Assembly: GCA_022494885.1 (NCBI GenBank)
Contig: JAGVSM010001681.1
Location: forward strand, 1 to 64,000
From: Micrasema longulum
Lineage: Eukaryota; Arthropoda; Insecta; Trichoptera; Brachycentridae
Direction of reading: 5' to 3'
DNA length: 64,000 bases
Part shown: positions 11,060 through 23,178 of the stretch, one piece after another
Layout: each line of letters starts with the position of its first letter
How positions within the stretch are numbered: the stretch's first letter is position 1
Program-made: the position numbers and the translations under genes
The notes under the pieces: generated by a model
What the model was told of the DNA's origin: nothing
Databases searched by the model: none
The model's input: the letters and a program-made list of their open reading frames with translations, nothing else

Positions 11060-11180
11060 ATCGAACATTGAATCGTCATGATTGGAGTGCCAATCACAAC
11101 GTATCTTGGTTTTTTACATGAAAAAGTTAGGAGATTCAGTCTAAAGCTTCAAGTTCCAGTCCAGGGGCAGTAAAATATTG
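11060..11180 (-). repeat. S1 SINE fragment
   Basis: A body segment only ('caatcacaacgtatcttggt', 'agattcagtctaaagcttca'), with many changes. Confidence 0.55.
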
Positions 11181-11184
11181 TATC

Positions 11185-11310
11185 GAGGAGATACAAAAAC
11201 TCACTATCTACTCGCCACCATAAAGATACAAGTGTCGAAGATATCGCAAAATCAATTAAACCAATTACTGCTTATTCCAAATTTGTGGATTTTAGCATCA
11301 CCCGTCTTTT
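11185..11310 (+). repeat. Penelope-like terminal repeat remnant
   Basis: The segment 'gtgtcgaagatatcgcaaaa' through 'tattccaaatttgtggattt' matches the better copy at 60470-60540. The stem II/GAAA core seen there is worn here. Confidence 0.5.
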
Positions 11311-11869
11311 CTTTTTGTAATAAAATATGAAAATATATCAACGGTTTGAAACGACAAGAAATACGTTTTAATTAAACCAGAAAAAATAAAAAAAATATTT
11401 TAACGTACGATTTTATTTTAATATTTTTAATTCATATTATGTTGATTGGATTATTAGGATGCTTCTAACATATTTGTAAGTGGAAGAAATTTGAAGGCAA
11501 AAGGTTAAAGCAATCCTATCATGTAGTATCATTTACTATGTAACTTCCATTAGCAGTATCAATGTTCCTTAACCAATAGATGGCCAGTCTAGACCCAAAG
11601 TAGACAAATCTAGAGAGGACACATTTGTGGAAAAGGACATTAGTGGTACCTTACTGGATGCTGATGGAAGTGCAAGGATTACCAATACTGTTAAAACTAA
11701 AGTCAAACCTTATGAACTTTGCTTGCTATTTAATTGGATATCTAATTAAAACGAACAACTTTACTTTTATTTATTTATTATCATATTATAAACATAAAAT
11801 TAAACATTTATAGAAAATTGGTTTGACTATCTAACTAGGGTTATTTATTTAGTTCTAGGCTTGTCAAAA
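11311..11869. other. Unassigned stretch
   Basis: Includes a 62-codon open frame at 11625-11813 with no recognisable motif. Confidence 0.35.
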
Positions 11870-12445
11870 AAAAAAAAAAAATAAAACACTTCAATAATGA
11901 AGGAAGTAGACTCAATTAAAAACATAGTTAAATAAATGGTAAAAAAAACATGGTAAAAACAGTTGTTTGAAAACATAATAATAAATGTATTAAAAAAACA
12001 TGATACGAAAAATATTTGAAAATGTGGTAAAAAACATATTTGACAACCTAGTAAAATACATAGTAAATACAAAATACACAGTCAGGAACAAAGTAATATA
12101 CATTGTAAAAAATACATTAAAAACCCAGTAAAAACAAAATATATGGTAAAAACTGAAAAAAAATGTTATTAAATGTTTTGCGAAAAATTTTACATAAAAA
12201 AAAACAGCAAAATACGTTGTTAAAAAGTAAAACATATTAAAAAACAAACTAATCGGTTTTATAAAAAAAATTGTACTGTAATTTTAATTGTTAAAAAAAT
12301 AACAAAATACGCAGTTGAAAGAAAAAAAAAAATTTCAAAGAAATTATAATTTTATTACGTGTATATAGGAAAAAATATATTCAAAAAGAAAAAAAAAGTA
12401 GAAAAAAATAACAAAATCAAAAATTAAAAAAATACGCAGTAAAAA
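11870..12445. repeat. A-rich degenerate tandem repeat
   Basis: Many imperfect copies of short A-rich units such as 'aaaacatagtaaaa' and 'aaaaatacgcagtaaaaac'. The minus-strand open frames here (Phe/Tyr-rich) come from the base composition and are not genes. Confidence 0.65.
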
Positions 12446-14555
12446 CAGAGAAAAATGTTATGACGGTCTTCAAAAATTCAATCAATAAAAATATTATTAT
12501 TGATATTATTACAATTCAAATAAGAATATGTGTTGGCCATCTTACAGCTGTCATCAACCCCTCAGGCTCTTTGCGACCAAATTTACAGAGAAAAGTAGCC
12601 AGTAACTTCTTTGGCTTGTGTATCTTACAACATTTCCGTGGTTCCGACACATTATTTTATAGATTTGGTCATATCTAGGAGTATTGCCTCTGTGCTAAAG
12701 AAGTGCTAACCATTTGTCGGGAAATCAGATCGCTACTGGAACTTAAAATGATAACAAACTGATAGATGAGTATCTCAGTTAGTGTGAGGGACTTACCACT
12801 ACCCTTAGGAAACATTGACATCTGATATCAAGCACTGCAAGGTCCTTGAATAAAGAATCACTCTGATATCTATGAGGCTTTTTTGGAATGGTTCTTACCA
12901 ATGACTTATGTGTTTTTTCTGCCGATTCCAACCCTGTCTTGGTACAGATACCCGAACAATTACACAGTACGTAATGGTAGAGTTTGCCATTTCAAAGTAG
13001 AAGGATTTTAAGTCCTGGGTCTTTTAGGTCAAGAAACGTATCATGCGCTTAATTTTTAATAAAATTGTTTCAATATGCATATCGCACCTTAAAGACCCAT
13101 ATCGAAATTATAAAAATAAAGTTCTTTGAGTGAGATAAAACCAGAATTCTGAATATTTTTTCTATTCTATGGAAACTCTAGCGTAAAAAAATTGAAAACG
13201 TTTATTGAGTAGAGGTAAGTCTGGTCGTTTCACTTGTTTGCCCTAAGGCGGTGACTTATAATAGGTGGTGTCAGAGAAATTCCATGAATAGGTATTTGAA
13301 AATAGTTTTTAAGTCACGTTCTCGCAAATATTACCCCGATATTACATAAAAGATAATTGGACGACTAACTAATTATACCCAACTTACATCGAGGGTTTTT
13401 TGGCTGTCCTCTCTACGACAGAAGCGAATAATTTGGATACTTATTCACTTCTGACTAAGCTCTTAAAGACAAATAATAAAAATATTTGAATTTGTTTAAT
13501 ATTGTTGGCCAAATTTAAATAATAAGTCTTGAATGTCCCTCTTTACTTTTGGCCCAACATTTCATGTTATGTTCACGTTTAATTTAGACGGTAATAATTA
13601 CATAACTCTTTCATACTGATTTTAAAAACCTAACATTGCAGGAATGCAGGAAAGATGGAATACCCTTAACATATATCCACACTGTACTTAAAAGTAGTTA
13701 TCACGCGCCATTGTTCTTGAACTTTGCAACAATGGTGATTGGACTCATAAAGGTAATAAACCAAAATCAGTGATCGAACTTCCCATTTCCATGACAAACA
13801 AAAACGATTTTTTTCGAGTACCTTAGCCTTGTACATGACACGTAAGGCTACTAAATACAGGAGTCCAAATATATAAAAAAGTTCCTAACATTACATTATA
13901 TTTTTTCGTGGGTATGATTTTTTTTGTCGTTCACTGAAGCGTATATTTCTGAAATTTCTTATTCTTGTTTCTAAGAGCCAAAAAAAAAAAAAATGGAGGC
14001 GTATAAAAATTTTAAAAAAACATCGTGGTTTTATTGAACCGTTTTTTTTTTTTAAAAACAGTATGAGAATGAAATTATCTGTACCAGTATAATTTCTGTT
14101 TTTTTTAATTATTCGTCATATTTGTTAACAGTAATAGATATTTGCAGGTCGCAGTGACGTCAGGAGCTTATACGTATAGCACTGGCCCTCACTTTGAATA
14201 ATACTTTACGTCCGAAGACGGCCGGTAATACTAAGCGTTTTGGATGTCTAAGTGTCAATAAGAAACAATTTATCAAAAAAGCAAAACAATAAGAACACGC
14301 TAATAATATATATCAATAGATTGTAAAAAAAAACACTACGTTTGTGCCATAATTCAGGAAAGAAATACAAGAATACGTTTTTATTAATTTGGAATCCGAT
14401 CTCCTTAAGTCTTGGGCTTAATTCCTGGCCATTTAGAAATTAAATGTTAGTTCTCGAGCTGCATTTATACTGCAAAATTTTATTGATGCTTGTATCTTGA
14501 TTTCCCAATTAATCAATTAAGTTTTATTTTTGCAGTGCATTTGCTAATTTTTCGC
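12446..14555. other. Unassigned stretch, slightly less AT-rich
   Basis: No recognised protein motif in either strand. A moderately GC part lies at 12540-13000. Homopolymer A and T runs occur near 13980 and 14043. Confidence 0.4.
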
Positions 14556-14557
14556 AA

Positions 14558-14645
14558 ACGCTGCGTATCTTCATTCGTTACTTACATACATCAAGGTAAC
14601 ATGATCAGTCTTACGCTTTAGGTGCCTGTTCAGGAACCATACCAT
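14558..14645 (-). repeat. S1 SINE fragment
   Basis: Body segment 'aacatgatcagtcttacgct' with 'cgctgcgtatctt'. Head and tail are lost. Confidence 0.6.
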
Positions 14646-14815
14646 ACCGTGTGTGTTTTCTAAACTTTTTTTTTATTTGTTTTTTTTTCTTTTATCAGTT
14701 TTGGTTAGACTGTAAGAAATTGCTAGTAGCATTAAGTTTGCTTTTTAACTGTGTTTCTCCTTGTTATTATTTTTGTTTGTAAAAAATTGAATATTATATC
14801 TTTGATCTTCGCAAA
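14646..14815. other. T-rich spacer
   Basis: T-rich. Nothing recognised. Confidence 0.4.
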
Positions 14816-14819
14816 TTCA

Positions 14820-15405
14820 ACCACATAACCAAATATCACACACAACTACACTAGCTCAGTATCAGGCATAGAAGAAACATTCACATTCTATCACTTCTTC
14901 ACAATATTTAAAATAATCCCACTTCGCCTGTTAAGCTGAAAAAGCTCTTCCAACCTCTATCACAACACGTACTATATCTTCGTTCTAGTAACGAGAGAAC
15001 TCTTTTATTACCCTTTCATCGCTCTAATTTTCTTGCCTCCTCTTTTACAGTAGTAGCTGCTTGATTGTGGAATAATCTACCCACTAATGTTAGAGACGCT
15101 TTTTCTTTATTTACATTTAAGTCGAGATTGAAATTTCACCATCGAAATATTCATGTTGATCCTTTATCCTTCTTCTTTGTTTTCCATCCCCTTTCCTCTC
15201 TTCATAATTGAGTGTTAATTTTTAGTATATTTTTTTTGGTTAATCTTTGTTTTTAATTTTGTATAAAGTCGTAAGACTCTATATGTCCATGAACTTGTAA
15301 TTTTTTCCCACTGAACGGTTTGGGTAGGTAGGGAGAAATTGTCCTAAGGCAATATGTCTGTCCTCATATGTATTTCAAGTGTTAAATAAATAAAAATATT
15401 GTGGT
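14820..15405 (+). pseudogene. LINE ORF2 C-terminus with 3' UTR
   Basis: Plus-strand frame 14940-15135 reads LFQPLSQHVLYLRSSNERTL, then NFLASSFTVVAA, one stop, then LWNNLPTNVRDAFSLFTFKS. This is the ending of jockey/CR1 LINE ORF2 ('R.tl..P.hrsn...SF...a..LWN.LP..vR...sl..FKsrL'). The rest to about 15405 is non-coding and ends in AATAAATAAA, so it is probably the 3' UTR and tail. The reverse transcriptase domain is absent, as expected for a 5'-truncated copy. Confidence 0.8.
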
Positions 15406-16065
15406 AAATAAAGATTTATTATTGTTATTATACGCTTTTAGCATTCGTGAGTTTTTTCTCTCATTTCCTAAATTTATGCTATTTCTGTTTTCATATAAAC
15501 CTTTCATAGGAGACATATTTTCAATAGTTTAGAGAAGACTCGAATGTATCAAAATTTAACTGTCTGAAACACTACCCCCCCATAATAAATTATAACATTG
15601 CTTGTGAAAGTGACTTTATATTTTTTGTTAAATACATAACTTATCAAATATTTACCTTCTTGTAACATAAAAAATATTAAATCAATACTTATACCACTCT
15701 CACACACGCATTTGTCTAATTTGTCTAAATAAGGTAAAAAAATCATTTGAGCCGGAACGTGCGCACCTATCATAAAACGAAACAATTCATACCAAAATGG
15801 ATACCAGGTCATTGTAAGAATACGCACCATCCCTCGGAAACGGCACAAATGTGCCTCTACCATATTCAAGAAATCAGCGAGCAGCCTGTTAGCTACATGT
15901 CTGGTAGTGATACCTCCACTCTACAAAAGCTATCTTTCATTGTTTTGCTAACCATAATATTGAAATATTGCTTTATTAATATATTTTTTTGTTTTTTAGC
16001 GTAAAACATTACAAATTATTATTAATTATACTCTGTTCAATATTTATTTCTGGTAAACTTATTTA
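15406..16065. other. Unassigned stretch
   Basis: Opposed open frames at 15549-15869 (minus) and 15747-16004 (plus) overlap and neither shows a motif that I know. A seven-C run occurs near 15574. Confidence 0.35.
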
Positions 16066-16069
16066 TATG

Positions 16070-16442
16070 TTTTAAAGTTGCTAGAATTCCACTTGTCTAT
16101 GCTGTTTGTAGCTGCAAGACGATTGATAATTTTTCTTCAATATTAAAATGTTATAAACCATCAAACCCATTTTGTAAAATGGGTTCTAGAATTTTAACAT
16201 TGCATGCGCTCAGTAGCTGCAAAACTTGTTATAATCTCACTCTTATTTCAAAAAAAATATTTTTAAAATGATTTTTTTTATCATTCAAACACTTTACTCC
16301 ATTGTCAAATTAAAATGCAATGTAAAAAGGGGCTAAATTACTTACCGTCTCTACGCTTTGTAGCTGCAAGACGTGCTCGGATATTAATTGATTGGACAGC
16401 GTCTTTGAGGTAATTTTCACGAAAATTGCGCTGTATAAATAT
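16070..16442 (+). repeat. CR1-type LINE 3' UTR with repeated modules
   Basis: Three copies of a 'gtagctgcaagacgt' module start at about 16108, 16213 and 16370. The end 'gacagcgtctttgaggtaat' to 'gcgctgtataaat' resembles the 3' ends of CR1/L2 LINEs. Related copies lie at 50590-51062 (plus) and 63225-63715 (minus). Confidence 0.7.
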
Positions 16443-17424
16443 ACCAACTGTAATAATAGTTTGCGTTGATTGGCATCTTCCAAACCTGATAAAAATATGT
16501 TATTTTTTAAGATAATTAACTAATTGCATTTAATACAGCTGAGTGGAAGATGGATCTACGCTTGTGACATAAGACGTATTTTTAAAACGAAATGTTTCTT
16601 TTAAAAAGAACGATTTACATTTTGTACAAAAAGTTCAATAAGTAAAAAAAACTAACGATTCGTGTATATTTTAATGAATACCTGGGCCAAAAGGGTTGCA
16701 TCTGTGCGCAAGCCCGCGATTTCATACATGGTGGGTGAAGCTTTAAGTCTTTTCCTAGAGAATTAAAAGCTTTTATTTTTTAGATACAAAGCAAATATTC
16801 TATCGGTAATATATTACAGATCGTAAATTACGTGCTGAAATTATTTTTTATCCTTGATCTTTCTCATTTTTTCCACTCTACAGATCTACTTGGATCTTTT
16901 GGAAAAAAACTCTTTGTATCATAAAAATAAGCCCTGTGCTATTGAAGTATTGATAAAACATAAAATTACCCTTACGAAGTGTTACCTTTTCCCGGAACAA
17001 TAAAAATAATCGTGCCTGCCATATTTATAATAACTATGTATTAGAATTCAACGAGGAAGCTTTTCATCGCAGAAAAACGTATTATAAGCTGTTGGAAAAA
17101 ACACGATAACACGCATTACAACCTTTCAAGTCAATTCCTAGCTATAAAGCGCGCGTACGGAAGGCATAGACGATCATAAAGCTTAAAGATATTATGATAT
17201 ATTTTGCACGCCATGTGAAAATTGATTGAGCGTTTAAAAAACACAGCTTTCCAAATTTATTTTTTAACTGCTACTACTATCATCACGCTATTTCTTTGTA
17301 AGTGTAGGCAGAGATACTGAAACGTCTAATACTACAATTTTAGAATTTGTTTTGGGTTTCTTCATTGTTCATACAACTCGCTTTGCATTCGTCCTAACTC
17401 AGTAATTTAGTATTTTTAGGTCAT
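16443..17424. other. Unassigned stretch
   Basis: No motif recognised. Near 17270-17320, 'ctgctactactatcatcacg' followed by 'agtgtaggcagaga' matches the end of LINE-W (stop and tail) on the minus strand, so a short LINE-W tail remnant is present. Confidence 0.45.
17268..17325 (-). pseudogene. LINE-W tail remnant
   Basis: Minus strand: the last codons and microsatellite tail of LINE-W ('gtaggcagagata' next to 'actactatcatcacgctatt'). Compare 25641-25695. Too short for more. Confidence 0.6.
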
Positions 17425-17625
17425 CAAACTTGCATATTTATTTATTTTCTTTATTTCATTTATTATTTTTTTCATTTATTTCATTTTTTATTTTTATTTT
17501 ATTAATGTAATTAATTTAATTTATTCAACTTATTTTATTTAGTTCATTTATTTAATTTATTTCATTAATTTTATTTATTTATGTTTTTTTTTTTTTTTTA
17601 ATGTTTTTTTTTCTTAAAACACAAT
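17425..17625. repeat. Low-complexity TTTATTTCATT tract
   Basis: Imperfect short units of 'tttatttcattta' type, ending in a T run at about 17585-17600. Confidence 0.75.
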
Positions 17626-18105
17626 ATAGAATTTATACAATGGTTTCAATATGTCGGTAGAAATAGATATACATACATAAACTGTGTCTCAATTACATTA
17701 CGAGGATAACTTTTGTTATAACATAATAATATTTTTGCTAAGTACTTGTTTTAGTGCATCAGTGTTATTATTGAACATGTTAAGTGAGGGTGTGTGTTAT
17801 ATGTGTTTAGGTGTGAGAGTATTGTCTGTGACAATGTGTAGTTAATGAATGGACTTATTGAACAATGATTGTCAAAAAAATTCTGTTTTTTTTTTTAAAT
17901 TTAAAAGTATAGTGTAATAAATAATAAATAAGGTGGTTGAAAGGTTTCCTATCAACCACCTTATCGATCAATGTAAAATTCGTTATACTTGTTAAGCACA
18001 ATATTATATTTTGATATTTGAAGCACAAACTTTGTGGAACATTTTTGTCTACTTGTTGGTTATTAAATTATAAAAAATAAAGTGGTACGTAAAAAAAAAA
18101 AAAAT
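17626..18105 (+). mobile_element. Possible poly(A)-ended retroposon
   Basis: Ends with AATAAA (about 18076) and a 14-A run at about 18091. It contains 'atatttgaagcacaaacttt', a boundary motif shared with Penelope-like loci at 27.6, 40.0 and 46.6 kb. No protein motif. Start unknown. Confidence 0.45.
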
Positions 18106-18715
18106 ATTTCATTTTATTTAAGAAAAATGTTTACAATTGATTGCTGTACATTGATAAGGACGAGGTTGTTTATCTTTTTATAGTTCGAGATTAGCAAAAA
18201 TTGACTAATCCGCTTTCCTTCCATATTTTTATTTGCTTTTTAGATATATTTATATATTTCTGTTTTTTCATTGAGTATTTTGTATTATTTAATTGAGTAC
18301 TCACTGCTATTTGGCATATAATTTATTTTTCTCATTTCATACTTAAGTAAGAATAAAATTTATAGAAACCATATCTCAATAATTATCATTTTAATTATGT
18401 ATTCAATTTACTATTTTACTTACTTTTTTACTATTGATTTCAATGATAGTATAATTTTGTATATTTGATTGTGTATGAATAGTTTAGTCGATTAATGAAA
18501 GTTTTCATTGGGCAATAAGTTTGTCAATGTACAATTATAAAGCGGCAAAAAATAAAGTAAAAAACAAGATAAAAATATAAGAAAGAAAATTTATTGTAAC
18601 TATCATTACGTAGATAATATTATTATTATTTTTACAGAGAAAAGTGTTCTGAAATAACATAATTTTTTAAAGCATAATTTACATAATTTTTTAAAATAAA
18701 ATTAATAGAACAAGT
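18106..18715. other. AT-rich spacer
   Basis: Nothing recognised. Confidence 0.4.
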
Positions 18716-18717
18716 AA

Positions 18718-18780
18718 TTGAATGTAGTTATGCAGAAAGCAACCAGCCATAGAAAAGTGAAACTGAGATAATGGCAGTTG
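18718..18780. repeat. Rep-F copy 1
   Basis: About 60 bp ('gccatagaaaagtgaaactg') nearly identical to 53768-53828. Unclassified. Confidence 0.6.
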
Positions 18781-19240
18781 ACAAGAAACCATTTGAGGAT
18801 ACAACTCCGGCATCAATGGCACGCCGCGTGCCATCTCAGCTACTAGACCATTTCAGACCACCTTCCCTTACATACATCTTCTTTAACTTCTGGCTCTTCG
18901 ATTTGATTTTATATAGAATCATAACAAAAAGGGCATCTCACATGTGATGTCATATTTTTTTATAATATTGAATAAAATGGTTAATTTGCCGTAACTTTTA
19001 CAAAATATTGGTTTCCGTTGTCTTCTTTGCTATACTAGACTGAAATCTCTTTCTTTATTTACGAGTACCAATTTTTAAAAACAATTAAACACCATATTAA
19101 TATTTACGTCTTTTTCCTTAAAATACATTAATTAAAATCTCTTTAATTAAAATGATATTCACAACAAAGAAAATAAAAAAAGCTAGTTTTTATGTAAGCT
19201 ATAAAACCAATAAAATAAACAAAGTTGTATTAGAAAGTGT
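18781..19240. other. Unassigned stretch
   Basis: Contains a small moderately GC patch (18800-18870). No motif. Confidence 0.35.
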
Positions 19241-19244
19241 TTTC

Positions 19245-19655
19245 ATGTGTATTTTTTTTTCTCTTTTTTTTTTGGTGGTAGGGATCAATGCTATGCAAGC
19301 TTCTGACGTCATTGCAAATTGTGAAGATCTGTTGTGACGAGTCCCCGTGAATTCTTCTCGCCCGCCAAGCTCAGGTCTATAAAGAGCCTGGCTAGGCTAC
19401 TGTGTAAAAGGCGAGAGTTAAGATTTTGCTAAATCTCCCCCTCCAAGCCCAGATCCTTAAAGTATCGGACTTAAAGTCAAGGAGCAAGCCCTTTAACATC
19501 TTTAGGTTTAACCAGTGGTCCCCTGAGGATAAAGCTCCTTTTATGATGTAAAGAATTACATTCACATAGAATGTGTAAAGTTGTTTCCTCATCGGCACTG
19601 CAGAACCAACATCTAGAAGTTTCGGTAACGTCTATTCTAGTGGTACCAGGTATGT
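19245..19655 (-). pseudogene. LINE-Z ORF2 C-terminus (zinc-knuckle end)
   Basis: The minus strand encodes a cysteine-rich LINE end: CWFCSADEET, then the 'CE' core, then LHHKRSFIL and, after a shift, LGLEG. The pattern is C-x2-C-x8-H-x4-C, found near the C-terminus of several LINE ORF2 proteins. The 68-residue open frame at 19392-19598 is a different frame of the same region. A T-rich run at 19250-19275 is the 3' tail on the minus strand. The second, clearer copy is at 42608-43083, where it sits between target duplications. Confidence 0.7.
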
Positions 19656-19885
19656 AAAATAATTCAGCCAGATGAATCTCAACCGCATCAATAAAGGTTC
19701 AAGCTCACTATCTAAAAAAAGTCAACACATAAAAGAGTTGAGGGAATGTGGATGTTTGCAGGTAAATGTTACATAGTGTGTAAAGTGGCCACTTAAACAA
19801 GCCAATGACAGGGGTCATAAGCCTTGGGAATGCCTGGACTTCCATATTTTCTTCTCAAAAATGTTTTTTTTCTGTTTGTATAATA
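19656..19885 (-). repeat. Rep-A copy
   Basis: Minus-oriented core: 'cagccagatgaatctcaacc', 'gtaaagtggccacttaaaca', 'cttccatattttcttctcaa'. It abuts LINE-Z. Confidence 0.8.
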
Positions 19886-20878
19886 TTTATAGCATCAATA
19901 TTATTAGTATTTAAAAATAAAAACAAACAAACAAAAAACAACATTTTTTAAGTAAGTTTATCTAACATACTCGTAGTATATTAATTCATGTTTACTCTTA
20001 TTTTACCAACATATGTATTTACATCATCTTACAGCAAACATAATTTTACTTTTTAACTTCATTCAAACTTTATTTTGATAAATTTTAGGTAATTATATAT
20101 TTGAAAATATAATTCCAAAATAATACTTAGGTACATTTCTTTGTTTACCGGTTTTTACTTTTTTGTTTGTTTAATTTTTGAACACAAACAATTACTAGCA
20201 ACACTCTAATATACATATTATACAAAACAAAACAAAATTGGGCCAGTAATATCTTCTAGTTTTCGCAGCCTGCGAGTAACAAAAATCATTCGAAAAACGA
20301 AAATACAACTATGAAAATTTTGTAAGGTATTCAAAATAAAACACTTAGACGTACCTGTAAAAAAATAATGGACTCAGTATAAATGTATTTTAAAATATAG
20401 GTGCAAGATGTTGATCTCAAATTTGTCTAGAATACAAAACTAAAAACTGATTTCAAGGCTTAAAAAAAAAAAAGAAAACTGTGGGAGAAATAATGCGTTA
20501 AAAGAATAAAAAAGCTTTAACAGCGATTATCTCGGAACTGGTTTTAATGACTTAATGCATATTTTCAGTAAGGCCTCAATATGTACCGCATGTGGTTGTG
20601 TTTTTTTTATGTATGCATGTAAATCTGCATATAAAATAAATATCCCAACAAGAAACTTTAGACTTAACTTACTTTTTCATACCGATAACCATAGAACTAA
20701 CTATAGTTTTCATACCCATATGCCCAGAATTCTTAGGTCTGCTAACAATTATACGAGTCTTGATTTCTTTGATAATAAGTTGTCTTTTTTAAAACGATCA
20801 CTGAATCATATTCAGTTATAAACACCTCTCTCCCGCTTCCACTCCCACAAAGTCTACTATATACTACCATGGTGTATT
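19886..20878. other. Unassigned AT-rich stretch
   Basis: An 88-codon plus-strand open frame (20555-20821) shows no recognisable motif. Confidence 0.35.
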
Positions 20879-20879
20879 T

Positions 20880-21235
20880 CTACTTTTTTTAATAATAATT
20901 TTCCATGCATAAATGTGTCCTTAAAAATGCCCATTGGACGTTTAAATAAATAAATGAATAAATATGCATGTGTTTAAACGTATGTGTACATGGATTACTC
21001 AGAATTTGCATTCGGCATTTTTATTTATTACCAATAAATAACCTCCATGGAAAACGTGAATGTTATCGATTATTTTTTTCTCATTTAAGTTTTTATTTTT
21101 TCTCACATTTAATGTTTACATCTTTTACTTCATTTACTAAAACTTAATTGGTATTTTAATGTTTGTTTTAATTCTTTTTTTATGTATGACTGTATATTTT
21201 CTTATACAGTCATACATAAAATAAAATAAAAATAT
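20880..21235 (-). repeat. Rep-G, uninterrupted copy
   Basis: Matches 2270-2357 plus 2761-3020 in reverse orientation, without a LINE, so it is an empty-site paralogue. It ends in a perfect 16-bp inverted repeat (21181-21196 and 21203-21218, spacer 6 nt). Confidence 0.7.
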
Positions 21236-21865
21236 GTTATCTTTTTTTATTAAGACCACTGAGACACGAAAATAATACATTAATAATTCGCCATAAATAT
21301 TTTCCCCTGACTATAATATCGTTACGGCGCGGCGTCCAAAGACGCACCGTCATTTTTGAGACACCATTCCACAAAACTAGCTTCCGAACATGCTAAAGGT
21401 TAATATAACTTAATAATAACACGGCATAATCGTACACCGACGGTAGCGAGTCGTCTCGTGACAAATGACGGTAAGGCTCGCGCATAATAGGTCGCAAGCT
21501 CAAGTTTCCCTTTACTTTTTACTCAACGAATGCTATTCTAAGGGAAACCTGCAAAGATTTCTCCTAAAACCCTGTTCACATTACTACCAAAAACACGTTT
21601 TTTTGACACAAGTGTTTAACAGCGCTGTTCTATTGAAAAATTCGTTTTCTCTGGAAAATCAACAAGTGGATTTTTTACTACGGGTGAAAGAGGATTGAAA
21701 AATCTCCGGAATAGCTGTTAAAATAAAAGATAATCAATTGAAGATGTATTCTGTTTTTTACGTCATTTCTTTTCTCTACATATTCAATGATATTTCACGG
21801 CTTTTGATACCCTCTTAAAAATAAAAACCAAACTCTTTAAGAACAAGATCTCAAGCATAACTTAA
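21236..21865. other. Unassigned stretch
   Basis: Moderate GC near 21320-21480 ('acggcgcggcgtccaaagac'). A 77-codon open frame (21465-21698) has no known motif. Confidence 0.35.
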
Positions 21866-22345
21866 CACGTTTGCCCTCTCACTTGCAACAAATTTGAATA
21901 TTAACAACTCCCTAGGAATAAAATCCAGCCAGTCTGCAAGTATTTAGACATACTCAAAACATTGTTGAATTAACCACCTGGTAAATGAAGAAGTGAATTG
22001 GAAAATTGTTTTCAGGCGTTGCCTAGTAGGTGAATTGGTTCAGCCGGATGAATCTCACTCACACGATAAAGGTTTCAACTCTTTTACCTCACAAAAGTCA
22101 ACAGGTGGAGGGGTTGTGGAAATGTGGATGTTCAAACATAGGCAAAATGGTAAACGTTACACAATGTGTTAAGTGGTCACTTAAACCAGCTAATGACAGG
22201 TCATAAGCCCTGTAAATGCCTAGACTCCCATATTCCCTTCTCAAAAATGTTTTCCCTCTCTGTTCCAACAAATTTAAATATGAACAACTGCCTAGGAAGA
22301 AAATCCAGCCAGTCTTCAAGAATTTGGACATGCGTATCAGAATTC
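21866..22345 (-). repeat. Rep-A, most complete copy with direct-repeat leaders
   Basis: A minus-oriented leader (21871-21965), core (about 21990-22245), and a second minus-oriented leader (22249-22335) are present. The two leaders are direct repeats about 378 bp apart and similar but not identical ('gcaacaaatttgaata', 'aaatccagccagtc'). The apparent open frames (22098-22389, both strands) are chance frames in the repeat. Confidence 0.85.
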
Positions 22346-22660
22346 ACGCAATAGTTGGGCAATAAGCTTGCTGAATACGGTTTCTGCACATAATATGGTC
22401 ATATTTTCATTTACATATCGGCAGTTTAGCAGCCACCTGCTTTTAATTCATTAACTTTTGATTTGTCATGTTATTCTACATTCACAGTCTGCATTGCCTA
22501 TTGGGTAAAATAACCCGTCAAGTAATGCTTACTTTGATTTTTAAACAAATAAATGATCAACATTTTTTTTAAGTTTCTTAAACGATCGTAAATTCTACAG
22601 TATTAAGAAAAAAACATGAGTAGTATTATCTTCGTTTGAACATTTCCCTGCACGAACCCG
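22346..22660. other. No recognised feature
   Basis: AT-rich, nothing recognised. Confidence 0.4.
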
Positions 22661-22664
22661 GCAG

Positions 22665-22850
22665 AGCATAGAACACTCTTATTGTAGCGTATCTGTGTAA
22701 GGTTTGTTACATGAAAGGTAAGGTTATCCGTCTTACGTATCAGACGCCAGTTTAGGAATAATGAAATATTGCAGTGCAAAACCACCTTCAGTATGCGGCG
22801 CGTCCACCATTCAAAGAATCAAACCTAGAACCAAGGGCATATAATCTCTT
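22665..22850 (-). repeat. S1 SINE, degenerate
   Basis: Body ('gtagcgtatctg', 'taatgaaatattgcagtgca') and a worn head ('aagaatcaaacctagaacc') on the minus strand. Confidence 0.6.
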
Positions 22851-22980
22851 TATTCAATTTTTTTTTCAATTTCAGGTAATGTACATAAAATTAGTAAATA
22901 GCAAATTGTAAGATTTACTTTCAATGAAAAATTTCAGTACTTCGAGAAATAAAATATGTATATGATATAAATATATTTCA

Positions 22981-23178
22981 AAATCAACCAGTAGAGTGTT
23001 GTGATAGATTTCCAGTTACCGGAAAGCCAATTTTTCAATCATAAGAACTCATTGAAGAGAACTTGTGACCGCACTTGCTAAGGAACCTCAAAATTACAAA
23101 ACATTAAAAAAGCATTGCGCCGAAACTATGTTCAGCTGAAAAATTCTCCAAAATCAACCAATTATAGAGTGTTGTGAT
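22981..23178 (+). repeat. Rep-B unit 1 and start of unit 2
   Basis: Unit 1 starts 'aaatcaaccagtagagtgtt' and runs to about 23150. Unit 2 starts 'aaatcaaccaattatagagt' and is broken at 23178 by a SINE. Related copies lie at 47640-48000 and 55205-55520. Confidence 0.7.

Noticed and set aside
11845..12247. Two minus-strand open frames rich in Phe and Tyr
   Set aside because: They lie in an A-rich degenerate repeat. The composition explains the lack of stops.
15549..16004. Opposed frames of 106 and 85 codons
   Set aside because: No motif and overlapping each other; no support for either.
22098..22389. Overlapping open frames on both strands
   Set aside because: They fall in Rep-A, and the same frames are broken in other copies.
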